41,030 bases of DNA from a virus: the IMG/VR virus record IMGVR_UViG_3300032311_000579, positions 1-41,030 of that record; one strand, 5' to 3'. The notes under the pieces were generated by a model that did not search any database, had not been told where the DNA came from, and worked only from the letters and a program-made list of their open reading frames with translations. Both the position numbers and the translations under genes were made by a program. Numbering within the stretch: position 1 is the stretch's first letter; each line of letters starts with the position of its first letter. Below, piece by piece: positions 1-6,476 of this stretch.

Positions 1-278
1 AAAATAATATGGTTATAGGCCTGAATAGACTTGTCTGTTTTAGAGGATCTATCAAACCTATCTGTTGGAGAAATGTACGCCTCAACACCAAGAATTGGCT
101 TAATGCCAGTTTCCTTTGCGGCAATTTGCATATCTCTGTGTGAAGAGAGAGTACCATGGTCTGTAATTGCAATCGCAGTTTGCCCAGCATCTAACGCTGC
201 TTGGCATAATTCTTTAGGTGAATTTAGTCCATCCATTAATGAATAGTATGAATGAACATGTAGGTGTGTAAAGCTCAT
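1..278 (-). CDS. dnaE: DNA polymerase III alpha subunit (DnaE-like), 3' part beyond window
   Basis: Reading the complement from the ATG at 278 gives a protein that begins MSFTHLHVHSYYSLMDG and continues open to base 1. This is the N-terminal PHP domain of C-family replicative polymerases: the H-x-H pair (HLHVHS) and the ITDHGTL motif near residue 40 are metal-binding signatures of that domain, and GVEAYIS follows as in bacterial DnaE. The enzyme would copy the phage genome. The ATG overlaps the TAA of the preceding 68-aa gene (TAATG), so translation is probably coupled. Only about 92 residues are in the window, so the palm, fingers and completeness cannot be judged. The N-terminal match is strong. 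Confidence 0.9.
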   Translation of the reverse strand, partial: MSFTHLHVHSYYSLMDGLNSPKELCQAALDAGQTAIAITDHGTLSSHRDMQIAAKETGIKPILGVEAYISPTDRFDRSSKTDKSIQAYNHII

Positions 279-484
279 TAGTATCCGCCCATACATTCGT
301 TTCTTGTATGATAAAGTCTTATCTTAGTCATAGTTTTTTTGTTTGGCGCATAAAGATCTTCGCCACAACACGCTGCTTTTAAATGCCATTCTCTTGCAAA
401 GAAATCATAGAGCATTCCTTTATAGTCTTTATACTTGTGCGCCACAAAAGTATCAAAAGGATCTGGTATTTCGTATGATATCAT
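278..484 (-). CDS. Small hypothetical protein, 68 aa, upstream of DnaE
   Basis: I do not recognise the family. The protein is aromatic-rich in its first half and ends NECMGGY. A short stretch, WHLKAACCGEDLY, loosely recalls the start of WhiB-type iron-sulfur proteins, but the CxxC and final cysteine needed for the cluster are absent. The ATG at 484 lies 6 nt after a TAGAAT -10 box and has no Shine-Dalgarno sequence, so the mRNA is probably leaderless. It is the first gene after the terminator that follows the ssDNA-binding gene and is joined to dnaE by a 1-nt stop/start overlap, suggesting that the two are co-expressed. Confidence 0.7.
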   Translation of the reverse strand: MISYEIPDPFDTFVAHKYKDYKGMLYDFFAREWHLKAACCGEDLYAPNKKTMTKIRLYHTRNECMGGY

Positions 485-490
485 ATTGTC

Positions 491-519
491 ATTCTACTAA
501 ATAATACAGGGGCAGTCAA
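491..519 (-). promoter_or_regulatory. Sigma70-type promoter for the 68-aa gene and dnaE
   Basis: On the complement, TTGACT (519-514) and TAGAAT (496-491) are each 5/6 matches to the -35 and -10 consensus and are separated by 17 nt. The -35 box sits in the loop and 3' arm of the terminator hairpin at 507-532. The expected start site falls on or next to the A of the ATG at 484, so the transcript would be leaderless. Confidence 0.65.
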
Positions 520-532
520 TAGACTGCCCCTG
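507..532 (-). terminator. Terminator hairpin after the ssDNA-binding gene
   Basis: A perfect 11-bp stem (CAGGGGCAGTC / GACTGCCCCTG) with a 4-nt loop lies just past the stop of the ssDNA-binding gene. On the minus strand it is followed by the U-rich run TATTATTTAG, typical but not ideal for intrinsic termination. The hairpin also contains the -35 box of the next promoter. Confidence 0.8.
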
Positions 533-544
533 CTATTTAATTGT

Positions 545-1216
545 TTACCAGTCTAAGTTGCTGCTAGTTGCTGAAGGCTCATCTGCATGAGTACTTTCGC
601 CAGCAAAGAAAGCTTCTTGTTCTGTATAAGGCATGTCACGAACTGCTGCTGTTTCAAGCTCAAACAGTTCTAGCGACGAAGCATCAAATGGCGCCTCATC
701 TTTTGCTAAAGGAATGATTGTGTAACTTGTGTCTGTCTTTGTTCCAGAACGCTTAACACGCCACATCAGATTAGTGATGCTTCCCATTTCGCCAGCATAT
801 TCAATTAGTGTTGGGGTAATTGTTTTACCGCTTGACCCTTGAGAAAGAATAGCCACGTATGGATCTTCCTTGCCATCGTCAACAAGAACATTAATGTAAA
901 GTCGTGAACGACCCTTCCATCCCGCCTTGTAATCTTTACGGTGTTGTTCACATCCGTAGCACTTGCCTTGATCTTCCATTGTGCAAAGACCCTTACGGCG
1001 ATAGTCTTTTGGATTTGTGTGCTCTACGGCAATAAACCCAAGCCCAGCCTTTTCGCTGTATGTCGGTGAGTCTGGATCTAGTTCCTGCAAGAAGCGAATT
1101 TTTACGCTCTCTGCATCCTCTAGCTTTACCCAACGGCCTTTTGTTCCTTCGCCACCATTTGACTGCGGCTTGTCCATAACCTTATTAAGATCTTTTAGAC
1201 CTTTTACTATTCCCAT
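545..1216 (-). CDS. Single-stranded DNA-binding protein (gp32-like), 223 aa
   Basis: The likely role is coating ssDNA at the phage replication fork. Around residues 77-91 there is a small Cys/His cluster (LCTMEDQGKCYGCEQH) that could bind zinc, as in T4 gp32 and related actinophage ssDNA-binding proteins. A beta-rich core follows (RLYINVLV, PYVAILSQ). The tail is Ser/Glu-rich and ends in LDW, resembling the acidic aromatic tips by which such proteins recruit partners. It has a good Shine-Dalgarno sequence (AAAGGAG) before the ATG. It lies between primase and DNA polymerase genes and is followed by a strong terminator. The call rests on motif layout and position; an unrelated zinc-binding replication protein is possible. 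Confidence 0.6.
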   Translation of the reverse strand: MGIVKGLKDLNKVMDKPQSNGGEGTKGRWVKLEDAESVKIRFLQELDPDSPTYSEKAGLGFIAVEHTNPKDYRRKGLCTMEDQGKCYGCEQHRKDYKAGWKGRSRLYINVLVDDGKEDPYVAILSQGSSGKTITPTLIEYAGEMGSITNLMWRVKRSGTKTDTSYTIIPLAKDEAPFDASSLELFELETAAVRDMPYTEQEAFFAGESTHADEPSATSSNLDW

Positions 1217-1258
1217 ATATTTCTCCTTTGTAATTGATGGTGTAAATCCATCTGTTGA

Positions 1259-2263
1259 TTATTTTTGATGGGTCCAAGATTGATATTCAATATTGGAAAC
1301 TGCGTTTTTAATACAGGCTTTAATTTCCTCTTCGGTCAAATCGCCAGCATCTTTTGCATCATGTGGATATATCTTACCATATTCATACGAAGCCCACAAG
1401 AGGTCTTTATTCTTTAATCTAGAGGCAATGCTATTGGCAAGCTCACGACCAGCGTGGTCAGCATCAGTCATTAAAGTAACTTTATTAAAATATCTATTTA
1501 TTAATGCAATATTTTCTGTGGATATATGCCCGCCAAGTGTTGCAATAACATTGGGGAATCCCGCCTGATGAACACGGATTGCATCAAAGCTAGACTCTAC
1601 AATAATAACATTGTCACCTATTTTTTTAGCACGGTGAATGTTAAACATAGTCTTGCTTCTGGGGAGGTTGGTACTGTTTTTAAATTTCTTTTCTGAAATA
1701 GATCTGCCTACGATGCCTACTGCAAGTCCGTCTGGGCTATGTACTGGAACTGTTACCATATCCTGCTTTGGAGAATAGCCTAAAGAGAAATGGGCAATTG
1801 AAGACATATCGATTCCTCTAGACTTAAAGTAGTCTTGTGCTTCTTTGCTTGAAACTAAATCATTATATAGATTATTTAGTATCTCTTCTGGAAACTCTAC
1901 GAAGTCTGGCTTGTCTTCTAGCATATCGTTTAGAAGATCATCAAAGTTTTCTAATGTCTCTGCTTCTTTTGAATAGACATATCTCATGGCCTCAAAGTCA
2001 TTCTTATGCAAAACTCTTTTAACTAGTTCTATTAATGATCCCGTTTCACCACACGATGGATTAAAGCATAGCCATGCCCCAGTTGTTTTACTAATACTAC
2101 AACTTGCGCTGTGTCGGTTGGAATGAAATGGGCAGTAAAAAGAAACCTCTATGTCTGTTTCACCAGCTACCTGTAAGCCAAGGCTCTTTACAATTGCCTT
2201 TATATGTTGCTTAGAGTATTGCGTGGTATCAGCTTTCCTTGCGTAATTGCTTCGTGCCGCCAT
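1259..2263 (-). CDS. dnaG: DNA primase, DnaG-like (CHC2 zinc finger plus TOPRIM), 334 aa
   Basis: This protein would make RNA primers for replication. Using the start MAARSNY, the zinc-binding ligands are C44, H47, C66 and C71 (CPFH ... CFNPSC), the CHC2 pattern. A TOPRIM fold follows: VIIVESSFDAI near residue 218 with its glutamate, then LMTDADHAGRE near 265 with the D-x-D metal motif. It is shorter than cellular DnaG and lacks an obvious C-terminal helicase-binding domain. I chose the ATG at 2263, which has AGGA and GAAGAAGG upstream, over an in-frame ATG at 2314. Either start overlaps the end of the preceding 97-103-aa gene, by about 64 or 115 nt. It sits directly in the helicase operon. 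Confidence 0.88.
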   Translation of the reverse strand: MAARSNYARKADTTQYSKQHIKAIVKSLGLQVAGETDIEVSFYCPFHSNRHSASCSISKTTGAWLCFNPSCGETGSLIELVKRVLHKNDFEAMRYVYSKEAETLENFDDLLNDMLEDKPDFVEFPEEILNNLYNDLVSSKEAQDYFKSRGIDMSSIAHFSLGYSPKQDMVTVPVHSPDGLAVGIVGRSISEKKFKNSTNLPRSKTMFNIHRAKKIGDNVIIVESSFDAIRVHQAGFPNVIATLGGHISTENIALINRYFNKVTLMTDADHAGRELANSIASRLKNKDLLWASYEYGKIYPHDAKDAGDLTEEEIKACIKNAVSNIEYQSWTHQK

Positions 2264-2490
2264 GCCTTCTTCTTTCCTACGTAAGTGCCATAGAGTGTCA
2301 TTAAGAACATCCATGTTGTGCCATCAAATTCTACCGAAAAGTTGGTGTCTATGTCAAGTACCCTAAGATACCCTTTGTCTCTCATCTGGTGCGTAAGCAT
2401 GCTTTCATATTGATGCTTAATGCGAACCATATCAGAGTCATCTAAAAATTCAACTCTAACTTGGAATCTTTTTATCGGTTTGTGATTCAT
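2200..2490 (-). CDS. Hypothetical protein between helicase and primase, about 97 aa
   Basis: I do not recognise a family. The sequence looks like a real small alpha/beta protein: a basic start MNHKPIKRFQVRVEFL, a charged helix (HQYESMLTHQMRDKG) and two beta-like stretches (FSVEFDGTTWMFLM). Its start overlaps the helicase end by about 35 nt, or 56 nt if an in-frame ATG at 2511 is used, and its end overlaps the primase start. Such tight packing suggests translational coupling and a role in replication, possibly as an adaptor between helicase and primase; that is inference from position only. Confidence 0.6.
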   Translation of the reverse strand: MNHKPIKRFQVRVEFLDDSDMVRIKHQYESMLTHQMRDKGYLRVLDIDTNFSVEFDGTTWMFLMTLYGTYVGKKKAWRHEAITQGKLIPRNTLSNI

Positions 2491-3718
2491 TGTTTTGGAA
2501 AGGATTCTCATAAATTTCTTTGACGATACCTCTGTTGATATCCCAATCTAAGTATAAACCAAATTCATGTCCATGTCGATTTTTACGTGAGACAATCTCA
2601 ATCATATTAGTACCTGGATATCTATGAACAGCCATAGCCATATCAGCATCATACTCAATAGCCTTTGACCAAGCCACCTGAGACATCATTGGAGGGTTGT
2701 CCTGATCCGAAACATCATCCGCAGTCGCTGCTGTGATATCAATAATAGGAATATTGTTTGAGACTGCAAGCATCTTAAACTCACGAGAAACATTTCTGTT
2801 TCTTTCAACTTCAGAGTTACTTCTTTTATTATCATTAAACAGCTGATGGTAATCAAGGATAACTAGATCTGGTTTGTGCTGATCTATCTTGCCCTGAATA
2901 GTTGCTGGTGTTACTTCGGTATTGCCCTCATTTGAAATAAGGATAAAACTATTCTTGTCAGCAAATTTCTTTGAAGACCATGAACGGAAGTCATCAATAT
3001 TAATATCTCCCTTAGAAAAATCAGACGCTTTAAATAAACCAGACCCTAGCATTGTATAAATACGATCACGCATATTCTCTGGTGACATCTCAAGAGAAAC
3101 AATCATTGGCTTAAATCCTTGTTCCCAGGCCTTACACGCAAGGTAAGAAGTAAACCACGTCTTACCACGCCCTGGCCAGCCGATAGCGACGATAAGGTGT
3201 CCTGGAGCCATACCTGTTGGGTATGCCAAGTCTATGGCCTCAAAACCTGTTTTGATGCCTGGAGAACCACCCATTTCAGCAGAGCGCACTCTCAATAGCT
3301 CCATATGTCTAATTGCTGCTTCGGCATCTGTAATGTCTAAGTCTCGAACATTATTTGTAAATCTACTAAGGCCAGCTAATTGAGACTGCATATTTTCAAG
3401 AACTCTTGAGGCTGCATCTTCTTTTAAGGATGAGCCAGCACGAAGAATAATAGTCTTAAGCTTGTTTGAAATAAATTCATTTTTAAGTGTATCTAAATAG
3501 TATCCTGTCTGGCCTTTAACATCTACTGGCTCAAAGTCTTTGAATTTTTCCTGAAGGATTCCTGCCTCTGGTACTGCTTTAAACTTATAGTAATATGACT
3601 TAAGGCCATCCCAAATATCTTTATGTGATGTAAATAGATCGTCTACGTTATCCGCAAGGAGTGTACTAATGTCTTTATTCTTGCATACCGCTGAGATTAA
3701 CTCTGCTTCTGTATTCAC
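2456..3718 (-). CDS. dnaB: Replicative DNA helicase, DnaB-like, 420 aa
   Basis: This would be the hexameric helicase that unwinds the fork. Residues 1-100 form a helical DnaB-type N domain. The RecA-like motor follows, with Walker A GWPGRGKTWF at about 179-188, and Walker B DLVILDYHQLF at about 283-293. SRKNRHG near 380 fits the region carrying the arginine finger in DnaB-family proteins. The start codon is GTG inside GTGA, overlapping the stop of the upstream 107-aa gene by 4 nt, with AAGGCGGA as ribosome site. A small possible loader gene lies upstream and a primase downstream, giving a compact replisome operon. Confidence 0.9.
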   Translation of the reverse strand: MNTEAELISAVCKNKDISTLLADNVDDLFTSHKDIWDGLKSYYYKFKAVPEAGILQEKFKDFEPVDVKGQTGYYLDTLKNEFISNKLKTIILRAGSSLKEDAASRVLENMQSQLAGLSRFTNNVRDLDITDAEAAIRHMELLRVRSAEMGGSPGIKTGFEAIDLAYPTGMAPGHLIVAIGWPGRGKTWFTSYLACKAWEQGFKPMIVSLEMSPENMRDRIYTMLGSGLFKASDFSKGDINIDDFRSWSSKKFADKNSFILISNEGNTEVTPATIQGKIDQHKPDLVILDYHQLFNDNKRSNSEVERNRNVSREFKMLAVSNNIPIIDITAATADDVSDQDNPPMMSQVAWSKAIEYDADMAMAVHRYPGTNMIEIVSRKNRHGHEFGLYLDWDINRGIVKEIYENPFQNNESQTDKKIPS

Positions 3719-4038
3719 TCTAGTCCGCCTTGCTCTACCATCTTCTTCGTTTCTTCTAGTAACAAACGACGCTTCTCTTTATCTTTTTCAATCTCAGTTT
3801 TGACTGCATCCATCTTATCAAAGTTATACAAAAAGAACTGTATCGTGTGGCCGTGCTTTGTAAGGTTAAAATAATACTCAAGCAATTCTTTAGCACGATC
3901 AAATCCTACACTATCAATAACATCTTGCATGGCCCATTTTTCACGGAACTTATTTATTGATGGGGCCTTGCCATACTTCTCTTTATAAAGGTTTTGATAA
4001 AGGGAAAGCAGGATGTATGGCTCTTTACTATTTGCCAC
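3715..4038 (-). CDS. Small helical protein upstream of helicase, possible loader or accessory, 107 aa
   Basis: The protein is predicted almost entirely helical: an N-terminal helix (LSLYQNLYKEKYGKAPS), a middle part reading FDRAKELLEYYFNL, and a long charged C-terminal helix rich in Lys/Glu. Small helical proteins next to phage DnaB-type helicases often act in helicase loading or replication initiation, but I see no diagnostic motif, so that role is inference. The start is GTG at 4038, preceded by GAGGAAGAG; it overlaps the previous gene by 11 nt and the helicase by 4 nt. Confidence 0.65.
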   Translation of the reverse strand: MANSKEPYILLSLYQNLYKEKYGKAPSINKFREKWAMQDVIDSVGFDRAKELLEYYFNLTKHGHTIQFFLYNFDKMDAVKTEIEKDKEKRRLLLEETKKMVEQGGLE

Positions 4039-4231
4039 GCTTTAGCTCTTCCTCAACCTCTTCTGTTTTTTGAATTAGTTTGTTCTCAACAAAAGCGTAG
4101 ACTCGTTCTGTTGCAGCTTCTACCGTTTCGCCTTGTCTGACATCGTCCTCGATGCCCACGCCAATTTTAATGCTTTCATAGTTACCAAGATTTCTAGTAA
4201 ATGAAAGATCGACTTTTACTCTCGTTGTCAT
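4028..4231 (-). CDS. Hypothetical protein, 67 aa
   Basis: This is a short protein with a beta-hairpin start (RVKVDLSFTRNLGNYESIKIGVGIE) and a Glu/Lys-rich helix at the C-terminus (VENKLIQKTEEVEEELKRGK). I recall similar start patterns in uncharacterised small proteins beside phage replication genes but cannot name a family. The ATG at 4231 overlaps the TGA of the upstream zinc-finger microprotein (ATGA), with AAGGCGGA upstream as ribosome site. It is part of the same tightly packed operon as the helicase. Confidence 0.65.
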   Translation of the reverse strand: MTTRVKVDLSFTRNLGNYESIKIGVGIEDDVRQGETVEAATERVYAFVENKLIQKTEEVEEELKRGK

Positions 4232-4341
4232 TTGTGTTCCGCCTTCTTATGTCTGCTAAGTGTATCGCTGGCAAATATGCCCCATCGAACTTCTATGTCC
4301 CGTTTACAAATATCGCAAGTAACTGCCCTACTCTTTTCCAT
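4228..4341 (-). CDS. C2H2-like zinc-finger microprotein, 37 aa
   Basis: A complete open frame encodes 37 residues starting MEKSRAVTCDICKRD and ending SRHKKAEHK. It carries C9-x2-C12 and H31-x4-H36, the ligands of a C2H2 zinc finger, with an 18-residue gap in place of the usual 12 or so. Its ATG overlaps the TAA of the HTH gene upstream (TAATG) and its TGA overlaps the ATG of the gene downstream (ATGA), so it is coupled on both sides and fills the only gap between them. It may bind DNA or a protein partner. The gene is below the usual length cut-off of gene callers. Confidence 0.7.
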   Translation of the reverse strand: MEKSRAVTCDICKRDIEVRWGIFASDTLSRHKKAEHK

Positions 4342-4826
4342 TACTCTGCCTTCCATACTGGAACAAACTTACCGTCTTCTGTCTTAGTATACAATACTAA
4401 GTTGTTTTTGAGAAGAGCTTGGACCTCTGCCTTTGAAGGAACTTCTTTTGAGTGTCCTGAATCTAATATATGTTGGTGTATATCTAAGATGTTTTTTTGA
4501 TTAAACATATACTGTGACCAATTTTCGCTGTCTGGTTGTCCTATTGGATATATTTTTTGAGGGGTGGCAACCTTCTCATTTAATATATATTCTTGTATAG
4601 TTACCCTATGCTTGTTAAGCATAGAGGCAACTTCTACAACAGTGTAGGCAGTCTCCATATTCTTTTTAACTTGAGAATATGAATACATAACTCTTTTCTT
4701 GTCTGGATAGCACCAAGCAACCATCTCATCCTTTGATCTGGATGCTTTTAAAACCTTATGTATCTTATCGTTTAAGAAGAAATACCGTAAGCTTTTTGAT
4801 TTGCCGTCTCTTTTGATTCCAGCCAT
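4341..4826 (-). CDS. Helix-turn-helix DNA-binding protein, 161 aa
   Basis: The N-terminal third is basic (MAGIKRDGKSKSLRYFFL) and is followed by a MerR/excisionase-type helix-turn-helix at about residues 59-90, visible as AYTVVEVASMLNKHRVTIQE followed by YILNEKVATP. A second helical part follows, with ILDIHQHILDSGHS. It probably binds DNA, as a regulator or replication-origin factor; which of these cannot be told. The start overlaps the upstream zinc-ribbon gene by 55 nt, but the N-terminus looks like real coding sequence, so I keep the long form. Actinophage genomes often carry an HTH protein of this layout in the replication region; that is recollection, not a search result. Confidence 0.75.
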   Translation of the reverse strand: MAGIKRDGKSKSLRYFFLNDKIHKVLKASRSKDEMVAWCYPDKKRVMYSYSQVKKNMETAYTVVEVASMLNKHRVTIQEYILNEKVATPQKIYPIGQPDSENWSQYMFNQKNILDIHQHILDSGHSKEVPSKAEVQALLKNNLVLYTKTEDGKFVPVWKAE

Positions 4827-4957
4827 TTTCCGAAAGCACTCGTTTCTTTATTGCACATCCAGCGTTTGCCGCACATGATACAGAATAATTCCATATGTAG
4901 TTTTTGTGAGAATACTCTATCTACAAAAACTCTTCCATTACATTTTCCGCACCACAT
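4772..4957 (-). CDS. Zinc-ribbon protein, 61 aa
   Basis: Two CxxC knuckles, C3-x2-C6 and C26-x2-C29, sit 19 residues apart around a beta-rich stretch (GRVFVDRVF), which is the zinc-ribbon arrangement; C35 is an extra cysteine. The rest is a short polar tail. The ATG overlaps the TAA of the metallophosphoesterase gene (TAATG), so translation is probably coupled. Zinc ribbons of this size mostly bind nucleic acid or polymerase; no finer assignment is possible. The 3' end overlaps the HTH gene by 55 nt. Confidence 0.75.
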   Translation of the reverse strand: MWCGKCNGRVFVDRVFSQKLHMELFCIMCGKRWMCNKETSAFGKWLESKETANQKAYGISS

Positions 4958-5757
4958 TATAAAGTAAACAGCTTCCCGTCAACGACACATGAATAATCAG
5001 GGGCGACGTGAATCATCTGAATATGTGGGTAGTCATTAACAATGTGAGCAATTGCAAATCCCTTTTGCCAGTCATGGTGCTGCATATATTTCATTCCTGG
5101 ACCCTTTTCATCACACATATGCCCAAGCTCATATCCACGAAGTGTTTCTCCTTCGCCATTATTTCTTAACTCGTATGTGACTAAGTGTGAGGCAATTCTG
5201 TGTGAGTGTCCTCTAATTAATGAGATCTGTAGGTCTTCCATGTCTTTACGCACAGACCCAGTTGCTGCAATTGATAGTCCGTGGTGTACGTGGATGTCTC
5301 CAAAGCGACGCTTTGGCAATTCATTGTAATGAATATATTCATATCCCAATGAATCAAGTCCCCACAAAGCTTCTGGTGTTACTTCATTTATATAATCTGG
5401 TAGCTTAGCGTCCACGTAGTTAAAAATTCTAACATCGTGGTTTCCAAGCGCTGAGAATAGCTGCGCTTCTGGGAGCATGTCTCTTGTCTTGGCATAAAAA
5501 TCTCTTGCGCCTTTTGCTTCGTGGCGCATCATTGGGACAATAAGGTCTCGACTATCTGTCTTATGAAGGTTTAAAAACTCTGCTGATCTTCCTTCTGTAT
5601 ACTTACTGTAGCATGCTTGATCATCTGTGTCTCCAAGGTAGTCAACGACATCTGGCTTAAACCACTTCATTACTTTAAACCAAAGTGCAATCATCTTGTC
5701 ATCCTGATATGGGAACTGCTGGTCGGATGAAATCATCCACTTTAAATCGTTGCTCAT
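4957..5757 (-). CDS. Calcineurin-like metallophosphoesterase, 266 aa
   Basis: The family's metal-ligand blocks occur in order: D12-x-Q14 (usually D-x-H), G42-D43, G105-N106-H107-D108, H158-H159-G160 and G183-H184-S185-H186. The change of the first His to Gln may alter one metal site but does not break the rest. Such phage enzymes hydrolyse phosphodiesters or phosphomonoesters; the substrate cannot be read from sequence. It is the first gene of the replication operon, behind the strong promoter at 5812-5839. The ATG at 5757 has a modest ribosome site (AAGG, 6 nt away) and a leader of about 48 nt that contains a hairpin. Confidence 0.85.
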   Translation of the reverse strand: MSNDLKWMISSDQQFPYQDDKMIALWFKVMKWFKPDVVDYLGDTDDQACYSKYTEGRSAEFLNLHKTDSRDLIVPMMRHEAKGARDFYAKTRDMLPEAQLFSALGNHDVRIFNYVDAKLPDYINEVTPEALWGLDSLGYEYIHYNELPKRRFGDIHVHHGLSIAATGSVRKDMEDLQISLIRGHSHRIASHLVTYELRNNGEGETLRGYELGHMCDEKGPGMKYMQHHDWQKGFAIAHIVNDYPHIQMIHVAPDYSCVVDGKLFTL

Positions 5758-5774
5758 TATCTGCCTTAATATGT

Positions 5775-5799
5775 AAAAAAGTCACGGGTACGTGACTTT
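5775..5799 (-). terminator. Hairpin with U-run in the leader of the replication operon (terminator or attenuator)
   Basis: A perfect 9-bp stem AAAGTCACG / CGTGACTTT with a 4-nt loop ends in six Ts on the minus strand. Its form is that of an intrinsic terminator. It lies downstream of the promoter at 5812-5839, between the expected start site near 5805 and the ATG at 5757. It could therefore attenuate the operon, protect the RNA 5' end, or stop read-through from the tail genes. Confidence 0.6.
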
Positions 5800-5800
5800 G

Positions 5801-5821
5801 ATGTTACATTTATTGTAACAT
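5801..5821. promoter_or_regulatory. Palindromic operator overlapping the -10 box
   Basis: A perfect inverted repeat, ATGTTACA - 5 nt - TGTAACAT, covers the -10 hexamer (5817-5812) and the expected start site. A dimeric repressor bound here would block the promoter. The spacing and symmetry fit a helix-turn-helix dimer. The binding protein is not identified. Confidence 0.55.
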
Positions 5822-5839
5822 ATTGGTACAGCTTGTCAA
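5812..5839 (-). promoter_or_regulatory. Strong sigma70-type promoter of the replication operon
   Basis: On the complement there is a perfect -35 TTGACA (5839-5834), a 16-nt spacer and TACAAT (5817-5812, 5/6). It lies directly after the stop of the last tail-region gene and drives the metallophosphoesterase-to-SSB block. The expected start is near 5805. Confidence 0.75.
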
Positions 5840-5843
5840 TAGG

Positions 5844-6281
5844 TTATGCGGTTGCTGGTACTCCAGTAGCAAATACAATAACCTTAATTGTAGATGCAGT
5901 TGCTGATCTAAACAGAACAAAAGCTGATGTTGTTGTTACTTTTGAAACCTGTGTAAATATTTGAGATTTAGCCCAAGTTGGCTGACTAATTCCTTCAATA
6001 TAAAACTGAACCCATACTGCGGGTGGGGAGGCCCACTTTTGATTTCCAAATTTAAATTCTTTTGGTTTTGGAGTTCCTGATTCTACATTGATTGATACAG
6101 GGCCAGAATTCCACAGCATGCTTGTAACTTGATCTTTCTTTCCTTCTTCTTGAGCATTTTGCAATATGATGCTTTGGGCTGTGCTTTTTGCTTCTATTGC
6201 TCCTAGATCTATAATAAGATTATTAATGATCTCTGCTGTTACTGGATCTCCAGGAGTTATAGCTCTTGATTTTATTGCCAT
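5844..6281 (-). CDS. Putative virion or minor tail protein, 145 aa
   Basis: The N-terminal 50 residues are helical with Ala/Gln-rich character; the rest is beta-rich with small polar residues (VSINVESGTPKPKEF, FYIEGISQPTWAKS, STIKVIVFATGVPATA), like the head domains of phage fibre or receptor-binding accessory proteins. It is the last gene of the tail block and has a strong ribosome site (AAAGGAG, 6 nt before the ATG). No named family is recognised, so the structural role is inferred from position and composition. Confidence 0.6.
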   Translation of the reverse strand: MAIKSRAITPGDPVTAEIINNLIIDLGAIEAKSTAQSIILQNAQEEGKKDQVTSMLWNSGPVSINVESGTPKPKEFKFGNQKWASPPAVWVQFYIEGISQPTWAKSQIFTQVSKVTTTSAFVLFRSATASTIKVIVFATGVPATA

Positions 6282-6284
6282 TCT

Positions 6285-6443
6285 TTACTCCTTTGGCTGT
6301 TCCGCTGGAACTTCCTGTGATTTATTTGCTTCAGCAAGCTGTGTTATTTCTGCTCTAAGGATTGCTACATGCGTCTCATATTGTGAGACGATCTCACCAA
6401 TACGCTGTTGCAGTGCTTGTACTACTAGTTCTACTTTATCCAT
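6285..6443 (-). CDS. Coiled-coil microprotein, 52 aa
   Basis: An open frame from the ATG at 6443 encodes 52 residues, beginning MDKVELVVQALQQRIG, with hydrophobics in a heptad pattern (V, L, V, L, I, I, V, I, L, I, L), then a polar Pro/Glu tail. It has a clear ribosome site (AAAGGA, 5 nt before the ATG) and stops 3 nt before the next ATG, filling the gap between two tail genes. It is probably a short oligomerising helix, perhaps a fibre chaperone or fibre-associated peptide; no transmembrane segment is seen, so a holin is unlikely. Confidence 0.65.
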   Translation of the reverse strand: MDKVELVVQALQQRIGEIVSQYETHVAILRAEITQLAEANKSQEVPAEQPKE

Positions 6444-6476
6444 TATATTCCTTTTCTATTCATAATAAGGATACCA

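Noticed and set aside
278-484. WhiB-like iron-sulfur regulator
   Set aside because: Only the start of the motif (AACCGED) is present; the CxxC and last cysteine are missing, so the cluster could not form.
5775-5799. Plus-strand terminator
   Set aside because: On the plus strand the hairpin is preceded by the A-run and followed by only three Ts, and no plus-strand gene ends here.
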